The position numbers and the translations under genes are program-made. A stretch of 56,857 nucleotides of DNA from Candidatus Latescibacterota bacterium (lineage in GTDB: Bacteria; Krumholzibacteriota; Krumholzibacteriia; G020349025). Every line of letters begins with the position of its first letter. Position 1 is the stretch's first letter. The DNA is taken from contig CP070763.1 in NCBI GenBank assembly GCA_020349025.1, forward strand, positions 1,400,558 to 1,457,414, in the 5' to 3' direction. The notes under the pieces were generated by a model. That model did no database searches, was not told the origin of the DNA, and saw only the letters and a list, made by a program, of their open reading frames with translations. Shown here piece by piece: positions 17,133-24,479 of the stretch.

Positions 17133-20100
17133 TCAGCGCACGACCGCGATTTTGCGGCGCATGACGTGAAGTGTTTCGCCGGCTCCCTCCGCCTCGACGA
17201 CGAGCAGGTAGCCGCCGCTCGAAACGAAATCACCGTCACCGTTGCGTCCATCCCAGACGTACTCGTTGAGCCCCACGCGCCCACCGACTTCACCGGCCTG
17301 GAACTCCTGGCGCAGCACCAGGCCACCGCTCAGCGTGTAGAGCTCGATGCGCACGCTGGCGTTGTCGGCCAGCTTGTAGGCGATCGTCGTCGGCGCTTCG
17401 CCCGGATGGAACGGATTCGGATAGTTGGTCACGAAACCACCCGGTGCGGTCGGATCGACGAAGGCGGTCTCCAGTTCGTAGTCGGTGACGAGAGCGCCCG
17501 ACGTCGCCCGCACCACGGTGATCTGCGGCGAGCGCGCACTCAGGAAGTCGGCGCGCGACACGCCACCGTCGTCGGTCAAGCTGTCGACCGGCGTCAGCTC
17601 GCCGTCGCCACTCACGATCGAGAAATCGACCACCTGTCCCGGCACGCCGTTGTCGAAGGCATCGAGCACCGTGGCGATCACGGTCGCGTGCTTGTTGCCT
17701 CCGACCCAGGTCGGGTCGCTCGTCAAGGTCAGTGCGGCCGGCTGTCCCGGGAGCACCGTGATCACCTCGGACACCGCCGGCTCGTTGCCGGCGTCGTCGC
17801 GGATGATCAGGACGATCGGCTCGGAGAAGGTGTAGGTGAGAGCCACCGAGCGCTGCCCCTGCAACAGCTGGAACTGCGTCTGGCTCAGCGTGCCCGCACC
17901 CGGGTCCTGCGTCGAAGCGTTCTGCACCTCGATCTCGACCGAGGAGTTGATCTCCTGGATGACACTGCCGGCGTCGTTGGTGACGGCCACGGTCAGCGTG
18001 AACGGCTCACCTGCCTGCACGGTCGTCGGAGTGACCTCGGCCTCGAGGTGAAAGCCGCTCGAGATCGCACGCACCTGGGTGGTGCTGCTCGGGATCCCGG
18101 GGTTGCTCACGTTCGACGCCGTGATCTGCTGGAAGCCACCCGTCGACAGGCGTATCACCATGTCAGCGAGGCCATCCACCATGGCCGCGTCGGGCGGCAG
18201 CTGGGCGAGCGGGTCGTTCGACGTGATCGCCACGACGTCCGTCACCCCCGACACCGGGTTGAACCAGTTGTCGGTGGCGTAGACCCGAAGCGTGAAGGCG
18301 AAGTTGATCGACTGGTCGGTGGCGCTCCCGGTACGCCCCTCCTCCGTCCCGGGCGCCATCTCTTCGCCCGGGGCGAGGAGCAGAAGGCGCGCGTAGGGAC
18401 CGGAGAGCACCTGCACGGCACTCGACGTATGCCCGGCGACACCGCTCGTGTCGACCGCGCTGACGCTGATCGTCTGCGACCCCGCCCTGAAGAGCGTGAT
18501 CGGCAGGAAGAGCTCACCGTTCGTCAGAGTCGTGTCGCTCGGCATGTCGGCGAACCCGTCGCTCGAGACGAGTGCGAAGCGTGCGTCGATACCTGGAACG
18601 CGGTTCCAGTAGTCGTCGACCGCGCGCACCTGCAGGTTGAAGCTGCTGCCGGCGTTCTGATCATCCGGCGCACCGCTGATGCCGGAGTCGGTGCCGCCCG
18701 CGGGCGTCTCGCCCGGTAAGAGCACCTGCAAACCGGTGAAGGCGCCCGGCAAGACCGTGAAGTTGTCGCTCGTCCCGATGTTGGGAGGCGAGGAGTAGTC
18801 GGAGCAGGTGAAAGCGACAGCTCCGCCGGCGCCCCGGAACACCATGGCGCCGCTCCACACACCGTTGGTGAACACGATGGCCTCGGGCGAGATGCTTCCC
18901 GGTCCGGTGTTGGCCGCGAGGATCGCGTCACCGTTGTAGTCGACGAGCGGGTTGCCGCCGCTGTCCGAGGCGCGAATCGTGACGCTCACCGGATCTCCCG
19001 CCGTCACCGGCGAGGCGATCGGATCGATGAGGAACTGGCTCACGGCGGCGGGGATCACCTGGATCCCGGGGGTCGTCATTCCCCGGATCGAACCGTTGCT
19101 CTGGTCCGTGATCGACAGCGTCTGCGTGCCGACCGTGTTGAGCGTCACGAAGAACTGACCGATGCCGTTGTTCATCGCTCCCGTGACCGGGGTGCTGGCA
19201 TTGTTGTCACTCGACGTGATGCGCACGGTGTCGCCGCTCGGCACCGGGTTCCAGTACTGGTCGGTGGCGAAGACGTCGACCTCGAAGGTCTGGCCGACAC
19301 CGTGCGTCGCAGGCGAGCCCGTGACGCCGCTGACGCTTCCGGGAAGCGGGTCTTGACCAGGAACGACGATCTGCACCCGAGCGAAGGGCCCCGGATGCAC
19401 GGTGAATGGATCGCTCGTGCCGTTCTTCGACTGGTCGACGCCGAGGAAAGCGAAGATGTTCACGTTGCCACGATTGATCGCGGTCTCGTCGGCGCGGTAC
19501 ATCGTCACGGACCCGGACCAGGTGCCACCGCTCAGCGTGACGATGCTCGGCTCGATACGCCCCACGCCGAAGCTCGTGATCTGCTGTAGGCGCACCGCAC
19601 CGGTGAAGCCGCTGACCACGTTGCCCTGCGGATCCACGGCCGACAACGTGATCGCCATCGGCTGCCCTGCGTTCTGGTTTTTCTGGTTGATGCGTGAGAA
19701 CTCGAAACCGTTCACCACCAGAGCGGTGAAGGGGGCCGAGGTCGCCTGCGGGATCGTCGGGTCGGTCAGATCGTCGGCCGAGAACGTGAAGGAGCCGGCG
19801 GCGTTGACCGTCACCGTGAGCGTGACCTCGCCCGCGCTCAGAGCCGTCTGACCCGGGAGTGTCGCGCCCGCGTCGGACGACGAGAGCTCGACGACATCGC
19901 TGATCGAGGTCACGGTGTTCCACGAATCGTCGCAGGCTCTCACCCGAATGTCGAAGGGGATGCCGACAGTCTGCGCGTCGGGTGTACCGAGCTTGCCGGT
20001 CCCGGTCCCCGGGGCAGCGCTCTCCCCGGGCAGCAACACCTGCAGCTGCGTGTACTCCTGTGCGAAGCCCGACGCGGGGTGCAGAAGCTGCAACGACAGG

Positions 20101-20144
20101 ACTGTACTCGCAACAATGAGACTTCTCAGAAACGTTCGTTGCAC
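17133..20144 (-). CDS. Large repetitive surface/adhesin-like protein with FlgD/T9SS-like C-terminal domain
   Basis: About 1003 residues. The frame also has GTG at 20153, but GAGG lies nine bases before the GTG at 20144. A signal peptide (ending near GFA-QE) is followed by beta-sandwich repeats of two kinds. Type A occurs four times (about residues 37, 260, 475 and 590, numbered from 20153) with the pattern LxVLLPGE...GTxxGxxGxPxxQ...FxxxVxAxDxxWNPV. Type B (about 150 and 374) contains AGxPxxxTxxAxDxxGNxV. A Big_1-like segment precedes the C-terminal 100 residues, which start NYPNPFHPGE and contain EYVWDGRNGDGD and a basic end. This last module matches FlgD-Ig/type-A sorting domains. First gene of the eight-gene operon. 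Confidence 0.8.
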   Translation of the reverse strand: MQRTFLRSLIVASTVLSLQLLHPASGFAQEYTQLQVLLPGESAAPGTGTGKLGTPDAQTVGIPFDIRVRACDDSWNTVTSISDVVELSSSDAGATLPGQTALSAGEVTLTVTVNAAGSFTFSADDLTDPTIPQATSAPFTALVVNGFEFSRINQKNQNAGQPMAITLSAVDPQGNVVSGFTGAVRLQQITSFGVGRIEPSIVTLSGGTWSGSVTMYRADETAINRGNVNIFAFLGVDQSKNGTSDPFTVHPGPFARVQIVVPGQDPLPGSVSGVTGSPATHGVGQTFEVDVFATDQYWNPVPSGDTVRITSSDNNASTPVTGAMNNGIGQFFVTLNTVGTQTLSITDQSNGSIRGMTTPGIQVIPAAVSQFLIDPIASPVTAGDPVSVTIRASDSGGNPLVDYNGDAILAANTGPGSISPEAIVFTNGVWSGAMVFRGAGGAVAFTCSDYSSPPNIGTSDNFTVLPGAFTGLQVLLPGETPAGGTDSGISGAPDDQNAGSSFNLQVRAVDDYWNRVPGIDARFALVSSDGFADMPSDTTLTNGELFLPITLFRAGSQTISVSAVDTSGVAGHTSSAVQVLSGPYARLLLLAPGEEMAPGTEEGRTGSATDQSINFAFTLRVYATDNWFNPVSGVTDVVAITSNDPLAQLPPDAAMVDGLADMVIRLSTGGFQQITASNVSNPGIPSSTTQVRAISSGFHLEAEVTPTTVQAGEPFTLTVAVTNDAGSVIQEINSSVEIEVQNASTQDPGAGTLSQTQFQLLQGQRSVALTYTFSEPIVLIIRDDAGNEPAVSEVITVLPGQPAALTLTSDPTWVGGNKHATVIATVLDAFDNGVPGQVVDFSIVSGDGELTPVDSLTDDGGVSRADFLSARSPQITVVRATSGALVTDYELETAFVDPTAPGGFVTNYPNPFHPGEAPTTIAYKLADNASVRIELYTLSGGLVLRQEFQAGEVGGRVGLNEYVWDGRNGDGDFVSSGGYLLVVEAEGAGETLHVMRRKIAVVR

Positions 20145-20524
20145 GACATCCACCCTCTCTGGGCTGATTCACAAAAGCCGGAGGTCGCATCGGGAACCAC
20201 GAGGTTCCATCTGATGCAGCCAATCCTGCGCAGTGAAATATGACTCCATGCAACTATCAGGAGTCGTGCCACCGGCGGTCGACGACGAAGGCGACGACAA
20301 GCGCACGAGCCGCTCAGAACAGAGTCGATCGCGAACGCGGGGGCGTGGCGACCTGCGAACGAAAGACGCCCGGGGCCTCTGGCGCACGCAGACCTTGCAA
20401 CATGCAAGTTGGAGAGGGCGGCTTGATGCTCGTTCTCGGGTCCCGACATCCTGACCCATCGGACCCCGGAGGTGTGACCGCTCCGTTGCGAGCAACGCTC
20501 CCCGTTGTCGCCCGTCCTTCCCGA
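20145..20524. other. Intergenic region upstream of the eight-gene operon, no gene seen
   Basis: This 380-bp stretch lies between the start of the adhesin operon (-) and the stop of the small barrel gene (-), so it should hold the operon promoter. The first 150 bp are locally AT-richer (TGAAATATGACTCC near 20232). Two short perfect inverted repeats are visible: GGAACC-acga-GGTTCC (about 20193-20208) and CTTGCA-aca-TGCAAG (about 20394-20408). Either could be an operator. No clear -35/-10 pair and no plausible small gene were found. Confidence 0.4.
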
Positions 20525-20995
20525 TCAGCGAAAGGCCCAGCCGACGGTGAATTTGAAGTCGGGACTGTCCACCAGGCCGAGACGCATCTCGCCGAAGAAG
20601 GAGCCGGAGCGCGTCGGCGTCTGCAAACCGCCGATGAGGCCCAGCCCGACCTCGGTGTCGTCGTCGGCGTTGTCGCGATTGAGAACGTGCAGCGCGGGTC
20701 CGGCACCGGCGTAGGGGCGCCAGCGCGTGCGCGTAGCAAAAACGTACTTGAAATCGAAGTTCACCGAGAAGAGCACGGTCTCGTCGCCGATCCCCACGTC
20801 GAAGCTGGGGGCGAAGGCCAGGCTGGGCGCGAGGTCGCCGGCGTGGACGTGGAGCCCCACGTGCACCTGATCCGGATCACCCGTGAGGCCGAGCCGCGGG
20901 CCGATCCCCCCGGCCGCCACCGAAGACGCAGCCGCAAGGCTGACCACGAAGACGATCCCGGCGAGCGCCCAGCTGCGTTTCTTTCCTTTCAACAC
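20525..20995 (-). CDS. Small outer-membrane beta-barrel protein
   Basis: The 156-residue protein has a signal peptide (LKGKKRSWALAG... ending ASSVAAG). The remainder alternates in the manner of an eight-stranded barrel (VHVGLHVHAGD, VLFSVNFDFKYVF, RPYAGAGPALHVL, GLGLIGGLQ) and ends in an aromatic residue followed by arginine (FTVGWAFR), close to an outer-membrane insertion signal. GTG 20995 is chosen because AAGGAGG lies nine bases upstream. It is downstream of glnS on the same strand. The function is unknown; such barrels are often structural or adhesive. Confidence 0.75.
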   Translation of the reverse strand: MLKGKKRSWALAGIVFVVSLAAASSVAAGGIGPRLGLTGDPDQVHVGLHVHAGDLAPSLAFAPSFDVGIGDETVLFSVNFDFKYVFATRTRWRPYAGAGPALHVLNRDNADDDTEVGLGLIGGLQTPTRSGSFFGEMRLGLVDSPDFKFTVGWAFR

Positions 20996-21028
20996 GGTTC
21001 CTTCCTCCTTGAAAGGAGCGAGGGCATG

Positions 21029-21043
21029 ATTGGATCCAATTGG
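21029..21043. promoter_or_regulatory. Overlapping palindromes in the leader of the small barrel gene
   Basis: The sequence ATTGGATCCAAT (21029-21040) is a perfect 12-bp palindrome that overlaps a second one, CCAATTGG (21036-21043). It is unusually AT-rich for this genome and lies 34-48 bp upstream of the GTG start at 20995. A repressor or activator site, or part of the promoter, is possible. Confidence 0.3.
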
Positions 21044-21131
21044 ATTGAATCGTGGAGTCGATGCAAGGGATACGCCGCTGCGAAGTGTCGGGACGGGATC
21101 CACACGCCAGGGTGCGTGGAAGTCAGCCGGC

Positions 21132-22871
21132 TTACGGCTGCTGCTTCTTCTCGATCTTCGACCAGCTGTCACGCAGGCCGATGGTGCGATTGAAGACGAG
21201 CGCGCCGGGAGCGGAGTCGGGATCGACACAGAAGTAGCCGTGGCGGAGGAACTGGAAACGCTGGCCCGCGTGCGCCGTGGCGAGCGAGGGCTCGACGCGG
21301 GCGCCCCGCACGACCTCGAGCGAAGCGGGGTTGAGGAGGCTTTCCAGCCCCTCCTCGCGACCCGCCTCGGCAGGATTCGCGCTCAGGAAGAGGTGTTCGT
21401 AGAGACGCACCTCAGCCTCGACGGCGCTGCCGGCACTGACCCAATGCAGCGTCCCCTTCACCTTGCGCCCGTCGGTGGCCGAGCCGCTCTTCGTGGCGGG
21501 ATCGTACGTGCAGCGCAGCTCGACGATGTCGCCGGCGTCGTCCCTCACGACCTCTTCGCACTTGAGGAAGTAGGCGTGCTTGAGGCGCACCTCGCGTCCG
21601 GGTGCCAGGCGGAAGAACTTCTTCGGGGGATCCTCACGAAAATCATCGCGCTCGATGTAGAGCACGCGCGAGAACGGGATCCTGCGCGTGCCCACCTCGG
21701 GATCCTCCGGGTTGTTGATGGCTTCGAGCTCCTCCACCTGCCCTTCCGGGTAGTTGTCGATGACGACGCGCAGCGGCCGCAGCACCGCCATGACGCGCTT
21801 TGCGCGCTTGTTGAGATCTTCGCGGATGTAGTACTCGAGCAGCGACACGTCCACGAGATTGTCGCGCTTCGCCACGCCGATCCGGTCGCAGAAAGCCCGA
21901 ATCGCCTCCGGCGTGTAGCCGCGGCGGCGCAAGCCGGAGAGCGTCGGCAGGCGCGGGTCGTCCCAGCCGCGCACGATCCCCTTCTCCACGAGTTCGAGCA
22001 GGGTGCGTTTGCTCATCACCGTGTGGCTGAGGTTCAGGCGCGCGAACTCGATCTGCTGCGGGTGATGGACGTGGACCTGATCCAGGAACCAGTCGTAGAG
22101 CTCGCGGTTGTTCTCGAACTCCAGCGTACAGAGAGAGTGCGTGATCCCCTCGATCGAGTCGGAGAAGCAGTGCGCGAAGTCGTACATCGGATAGATGTTC
22201 CAGGCGTCGCCCGTGCGATGGTGTGGAACGCGGCGGACGCGGTAGATCAACGGGTCGCGCATCTTCATGTTGGGCGACGCCATGTCGATGCGGGCGCGCA
22301 GCACGTAGGCGCCATCGTCGAACTCGCCGCGCCGCATGCGCTCCAGCAGGTCCAGATTCTCCTGCACCGAGCGCGCCCGATCGGGACTCTCCTTGCCCGG
22401 CTCGGTGACGGTGCCACGATCGCGGCGGATCTCCTCCTCGCTCGAGCTGTCGACGTACGCCTTGCCATCCTGCACTAGCTGCACGGCGTAGTCGTACAGG
22501 CGCTCGAAGTAGTCGGAGGCATGGTAGAGATGTCGGCCCCAATCGAAGCCGAGCCAGCGCACGTCCTTTTCGATCGACTCGACGTAGTGGGGATCCTCCT
22601 TCAACGGGTTGGTGTCGTCGAAGCGGAGGTGGCAGCGGCCACCGTACTCCGCCGCCACGCCGAAGTTGAGACAGATCGACTTGGCGTGTCCGATGTGGAG
22701 ATAGCCGTTCGGCTCGGGCGGAAAGCGCGTCACCACGCGGCCGTCGTGCTTCCCCGCCGCCACGTCGGCCGCGACGATGCTGCGGATGAAGTCGAGCGGC
22801 TCACCGTTGGCAGCGCCCGACTGGGCCTCGGGCGCAGCGGCCGCTGTCTTCCGCGTTGGATCGTTCCTCAT
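21132..22871 (-). CDS. glnS: Glutaminyl-tRNA synthetase
   Basis: The 579-residue cytoplasmic enzyme charges tRNA-Gln with glutamine using ATP. The class I signatures are present: [15 protein letters not shown] with HIGH at 59-62, and VMSKR (285-289) as the KMSKS-type loop. The C-terminal anticodon-binding beta-barrels follow from about 350. The length fits bacterial GlnRS without extra domains. ATG 22871 is chosen for AAGGAAG seven bases upstream; a longer frame upstream lacks homologous-looking sequence. Family knowledge: bacterial GlnRS descends from a eukaryotic-type GluRS/GlnRS and is patchily distributed. It is divergent from the flavoprotein gene. Confidence 0.96.
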   Translation of the reverse strand: MRNDPTRKTAAAAPEAQSGAANGEPLDFIRSIVAADVAAGKHDGRVVTRFPPEPNGYLHIGHAKSICLNFGVAAEYGGRCHLRFDDTNPLKEDPHYVESIEKDVRWLGFDWGRHLYHASDYFERLYDYAVQLVQDGKAYVDSSSEEEIRRDRGTVTEPGKESPDRARSVQENLDLLERMRRGEFDDGAYVLRARIDMASPNMKMRDPLIYRVRRVPHHRTGDAWNIYPMYDFAHCFSDSIEGITHSLCTLEFENNRELYDWFLDQVHVHHPQQIEFARLNLSHTVMSKRTLLELVEKGIVRGWDDPRLPTLSGLRRRGYTPEAIRAFCDRIGVAKRDNLVDVSLLEYYIREDLNKRAKRVMAVLRPLRVVIDNYPEGQVEELEAINNPEDPEVGTRRIPFSRVLYIERDDFREDPPKKFFRLAPGREVRLKHAYFLKCEEVVRDDAGDIVELRCTYDPATKSGSATDGRKVKGTLHWVSAGSAVEAEVRLYEHLFLSANPAEAGREEGLESLLNPASLEVVRGARVEPSLATAHAGQRFQFLRHGYFCVDPDSAPGALVFNRTIGLRDSWSKIEKKQQP

Positions 22872-22951
22872 CGCGTCTTCCTTCGACAAGGCGCTCCGCG
22901 CTCGAGCGTCCCGACGCCGCCAGCGTAGCAGCCCCTCCCCCCTCGACGCCA

Positions 22952-23006
22952 TTCCCCGTTTCTGCGACATGTTCCCCTTTCCAACGACAGCGCCGACTAT
23001 GGGGAA
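22952..23006. promoter_or_regulatory. Repeated TTCCCC elements between glnS and the flavoprotein gene
   Basis: TTCCCC occurs at 22952-22957 and 22972-22977, each followed by a TTTC/TTCC tail and spaced by 20 bp (about two helix turns). The inverse GGGGAA occurs at 23001-23006, 32 bp before the ATG at 23038. The arrangement in a divergent promoter region suggests a regulator binding site. This rests on the pattern alone. Confidence 0.3.
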
Positions 23007-23037
23007 ACCTGCACCCGTCACACCTGCTGGAGGAGAC

Positions 23038-24222
23038 ATGCTAGCCACTGCGAACTCCGTTCTGCCCGACGACATCTTGCAGCGCTGCCTCGAGCGCGCT
23101 CCGGGGTACGACCATGAGAACCGCTTCTTCCAGGAGGATTTCGACGAGCTGCGTGGCGCGGGCTATCTGACGATGGCGGTGCCGAAGGAGCTCGGTGGGC
23201 GCGGGATGTCGCTCGCCGAGGTCTGCCGCGAGACGCGGCGCCTGGCCTACCACGCCCCGCCGACGGCGCTCGCACTCAACATGCACAACTACTGGGTGGG
23301 TCTGGTCGCGGATCTGTGGCGCGGCGGCGACAAGTCGCTCGAGTGGCTCCTCGAGGCTGCCGCCGACGGTGAAGTGTTCGCGGCGGGCCACGCCGAGAAG
23401 GGCAACGACATCCCGCTCCTCTACTCGACGACGATGGCGGAACGTGTGGACGGAGGTTACCGCTTCACGGGACACAAGTCGTTCGGGAGCCTGACGCCGG
23501 TATGGACCTATCTCGGCATCCACGGTCTGGACACGAGCGACCCCAACGCCCCGAAGGTCGTGCACGCGTTCATGCCGCGCTCGAGCGCGGGCTACCGCGT
23601 CGAGCCCACGTGGGATCACGTCCTCGGCATGCGGGCCACGCGCAGCGACGACACGATCCTGGAGGGTGTCTTCATTCCCGATCAGTACATCGCGCGTGTC
23701 GTGCCGAGCGGCTTCGCCGGCATCGACGGCTTCGTCCTCGGCGCGTTTGCCTGGGCGCTGCTCGGTTTCGGCAACGTCTATCTCGGTCTTGCCCGGCGCG
23801 CCTTCGACCTCACGACGACCTCCCTGCAGAAGAAGACGTCCGTGTCGCTGTCGCGCGGCGAACTGAAGCACCACCCCGGCTTGCAGCACGATGTCGCCGA
23901 GATGGCTCTCGAGCTCGAGCGCATCGAGCCTCACCTGGAGAGCGTGGCGCGCGACTACTCGGAGGGCGTCGACCACGGCCACGCCTGGGGACCGAAGATC
24001 GTGGCGGCGAAGTGCGCCGCGGTGGAGGGGGCCTGGCGCGTCGTCGACATGTCGCTCGACGTCCTGGGTGGCTTCGGGATCTTCCCGGCCTCCGGGATCG
24101 AGCGGCTCATCCGCGACGCACGCCTCGGCCGGCTGCACCCGGCCAACTCCTATCTGACGCGAGAGATCCTCGCCAAGGCGAGCCTCGGCATCGACCTTGA
24201 CGAGCGGCCGCGCTGGGGCTAG
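23038..24222 (+). CDS. Acyl-CoA-dehydrogenase-fold flavoprotein upstream of boxCB
   Basis: The 394-residue protein has the full acyl-CoA dehydrogenase fold: an N-terminal helical part ([21 protein letters not shown], 42-62 region), a middle beta domain ([24 protein letters not shown]) and a C-terminal helical part. The usual C-terminal catalytic motif YEGT is absent; the chain ends [20 protein letters not shown]. This is the style of ACAD-like oxidases and flavin monooxygenases, or of dehydrogenases with the base elsewhere. The ATG follows GGAGGAGAC, which favours 23038 over an ATG at 22999. It lies upstream of boxC on the same strand, with a gap of 257 bp, so a role in aromatic or acyl-CoA metabolism is plausible but unproven. 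Confidence 0.8.
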   Translation: MLATANSVLPDDILQRCLERAPGYDHENRFFQEDFDELRGAGYLTMAVPKELGGRGMSLAEVCRETRRLAYHAPPTALALNMHNYWVGLVADLWRGGDKSLEWLLEAAADGEVFAAGHAEKGNDIPLLYSTTMAERVDGGYRFTGHKSFGSLTPVWTYLGIHGLDTSDPNAPKVVHAFMPRSSAGYRVEPTWDHVLGMRATRSDDTILEGVFIPDQYIARVVPSGFAGIDGFVLGAFAWALLGFGNVYLGLARRAFDLTTTSLQKKTSVSLSRGELKHHPGLQHDVAEMALELERIEPHLESVARDYSEGVDHGHAWGPKIVAAKCAAVEGAWRVVDMSLDVLGGFGIFPASGIERLIRDARLGRLHPANSYLTREILAKASLGIDLDERPRWG

Positions 24223-24362
24223 ACGCCCCGGCGCCTGCCGCGCTCTGCGGCTGCCACCAGAGGGCAGAGATCGCGCGCGATCCGCGCGGCGCCCTTGCGG
24301 GACGTGTCGATCGTGATGTCGGCGCAGCGATCGCGTAGAAGCTCGTACGTCTCCAGCTTCCA
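24219..24362 (-). pseudogene. Shikimate-kinase-like C-terminal remnant, possibly of a boxR regulator
   Basis: Read on the minus strand, 47 codons run WKLETYELLRDRC...DITIDTS...AARIARDL and end at a TAG. They resemble the C-terminal end of shikimate kinases (ADIxxDTS motif, then a helix). An in-frame TAG stands immediately before the tryptophan and no start codon or P-loop is present, so this is only a fragment. BoxR regulators of benzoyl-CoA pathways join an XRE-type DNA-binding domain to a shikimate-kinase-like domain. A relic of that C-terminus beside boxC would fit. Its stop codon overlaps the stop of the flavoprotein gene tail to tail. Confidence 0.45.
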
Positions 24363-24371
24363 CTATATTGC

Positions 24372-24401
24372 TTCGGCAAGTCCGAGATGATGCAGTATAC
24401 T
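24372..24401 (+). promoter_or_regulatory. Possible promoter of boxCB
   Basis: TATACT at 24396-24401 is a good -10 element in an otherwise GC-rich region. A weak -35-like TTCGGC lies 18 bp upstream (24372-24377); TTGCTT at 24368 is the alternative but is 22 bp away. The element is about 79 bp upstream of the boxC start. Confidence 0.35.
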
Positions 24402-24479
24402 CCGCCGCTCGGGCCTCGCTTGCGCCCGGGGACACCTCCAAGCCACCATCCCAGCACACCGGAATCGATTGGCAGGAGC

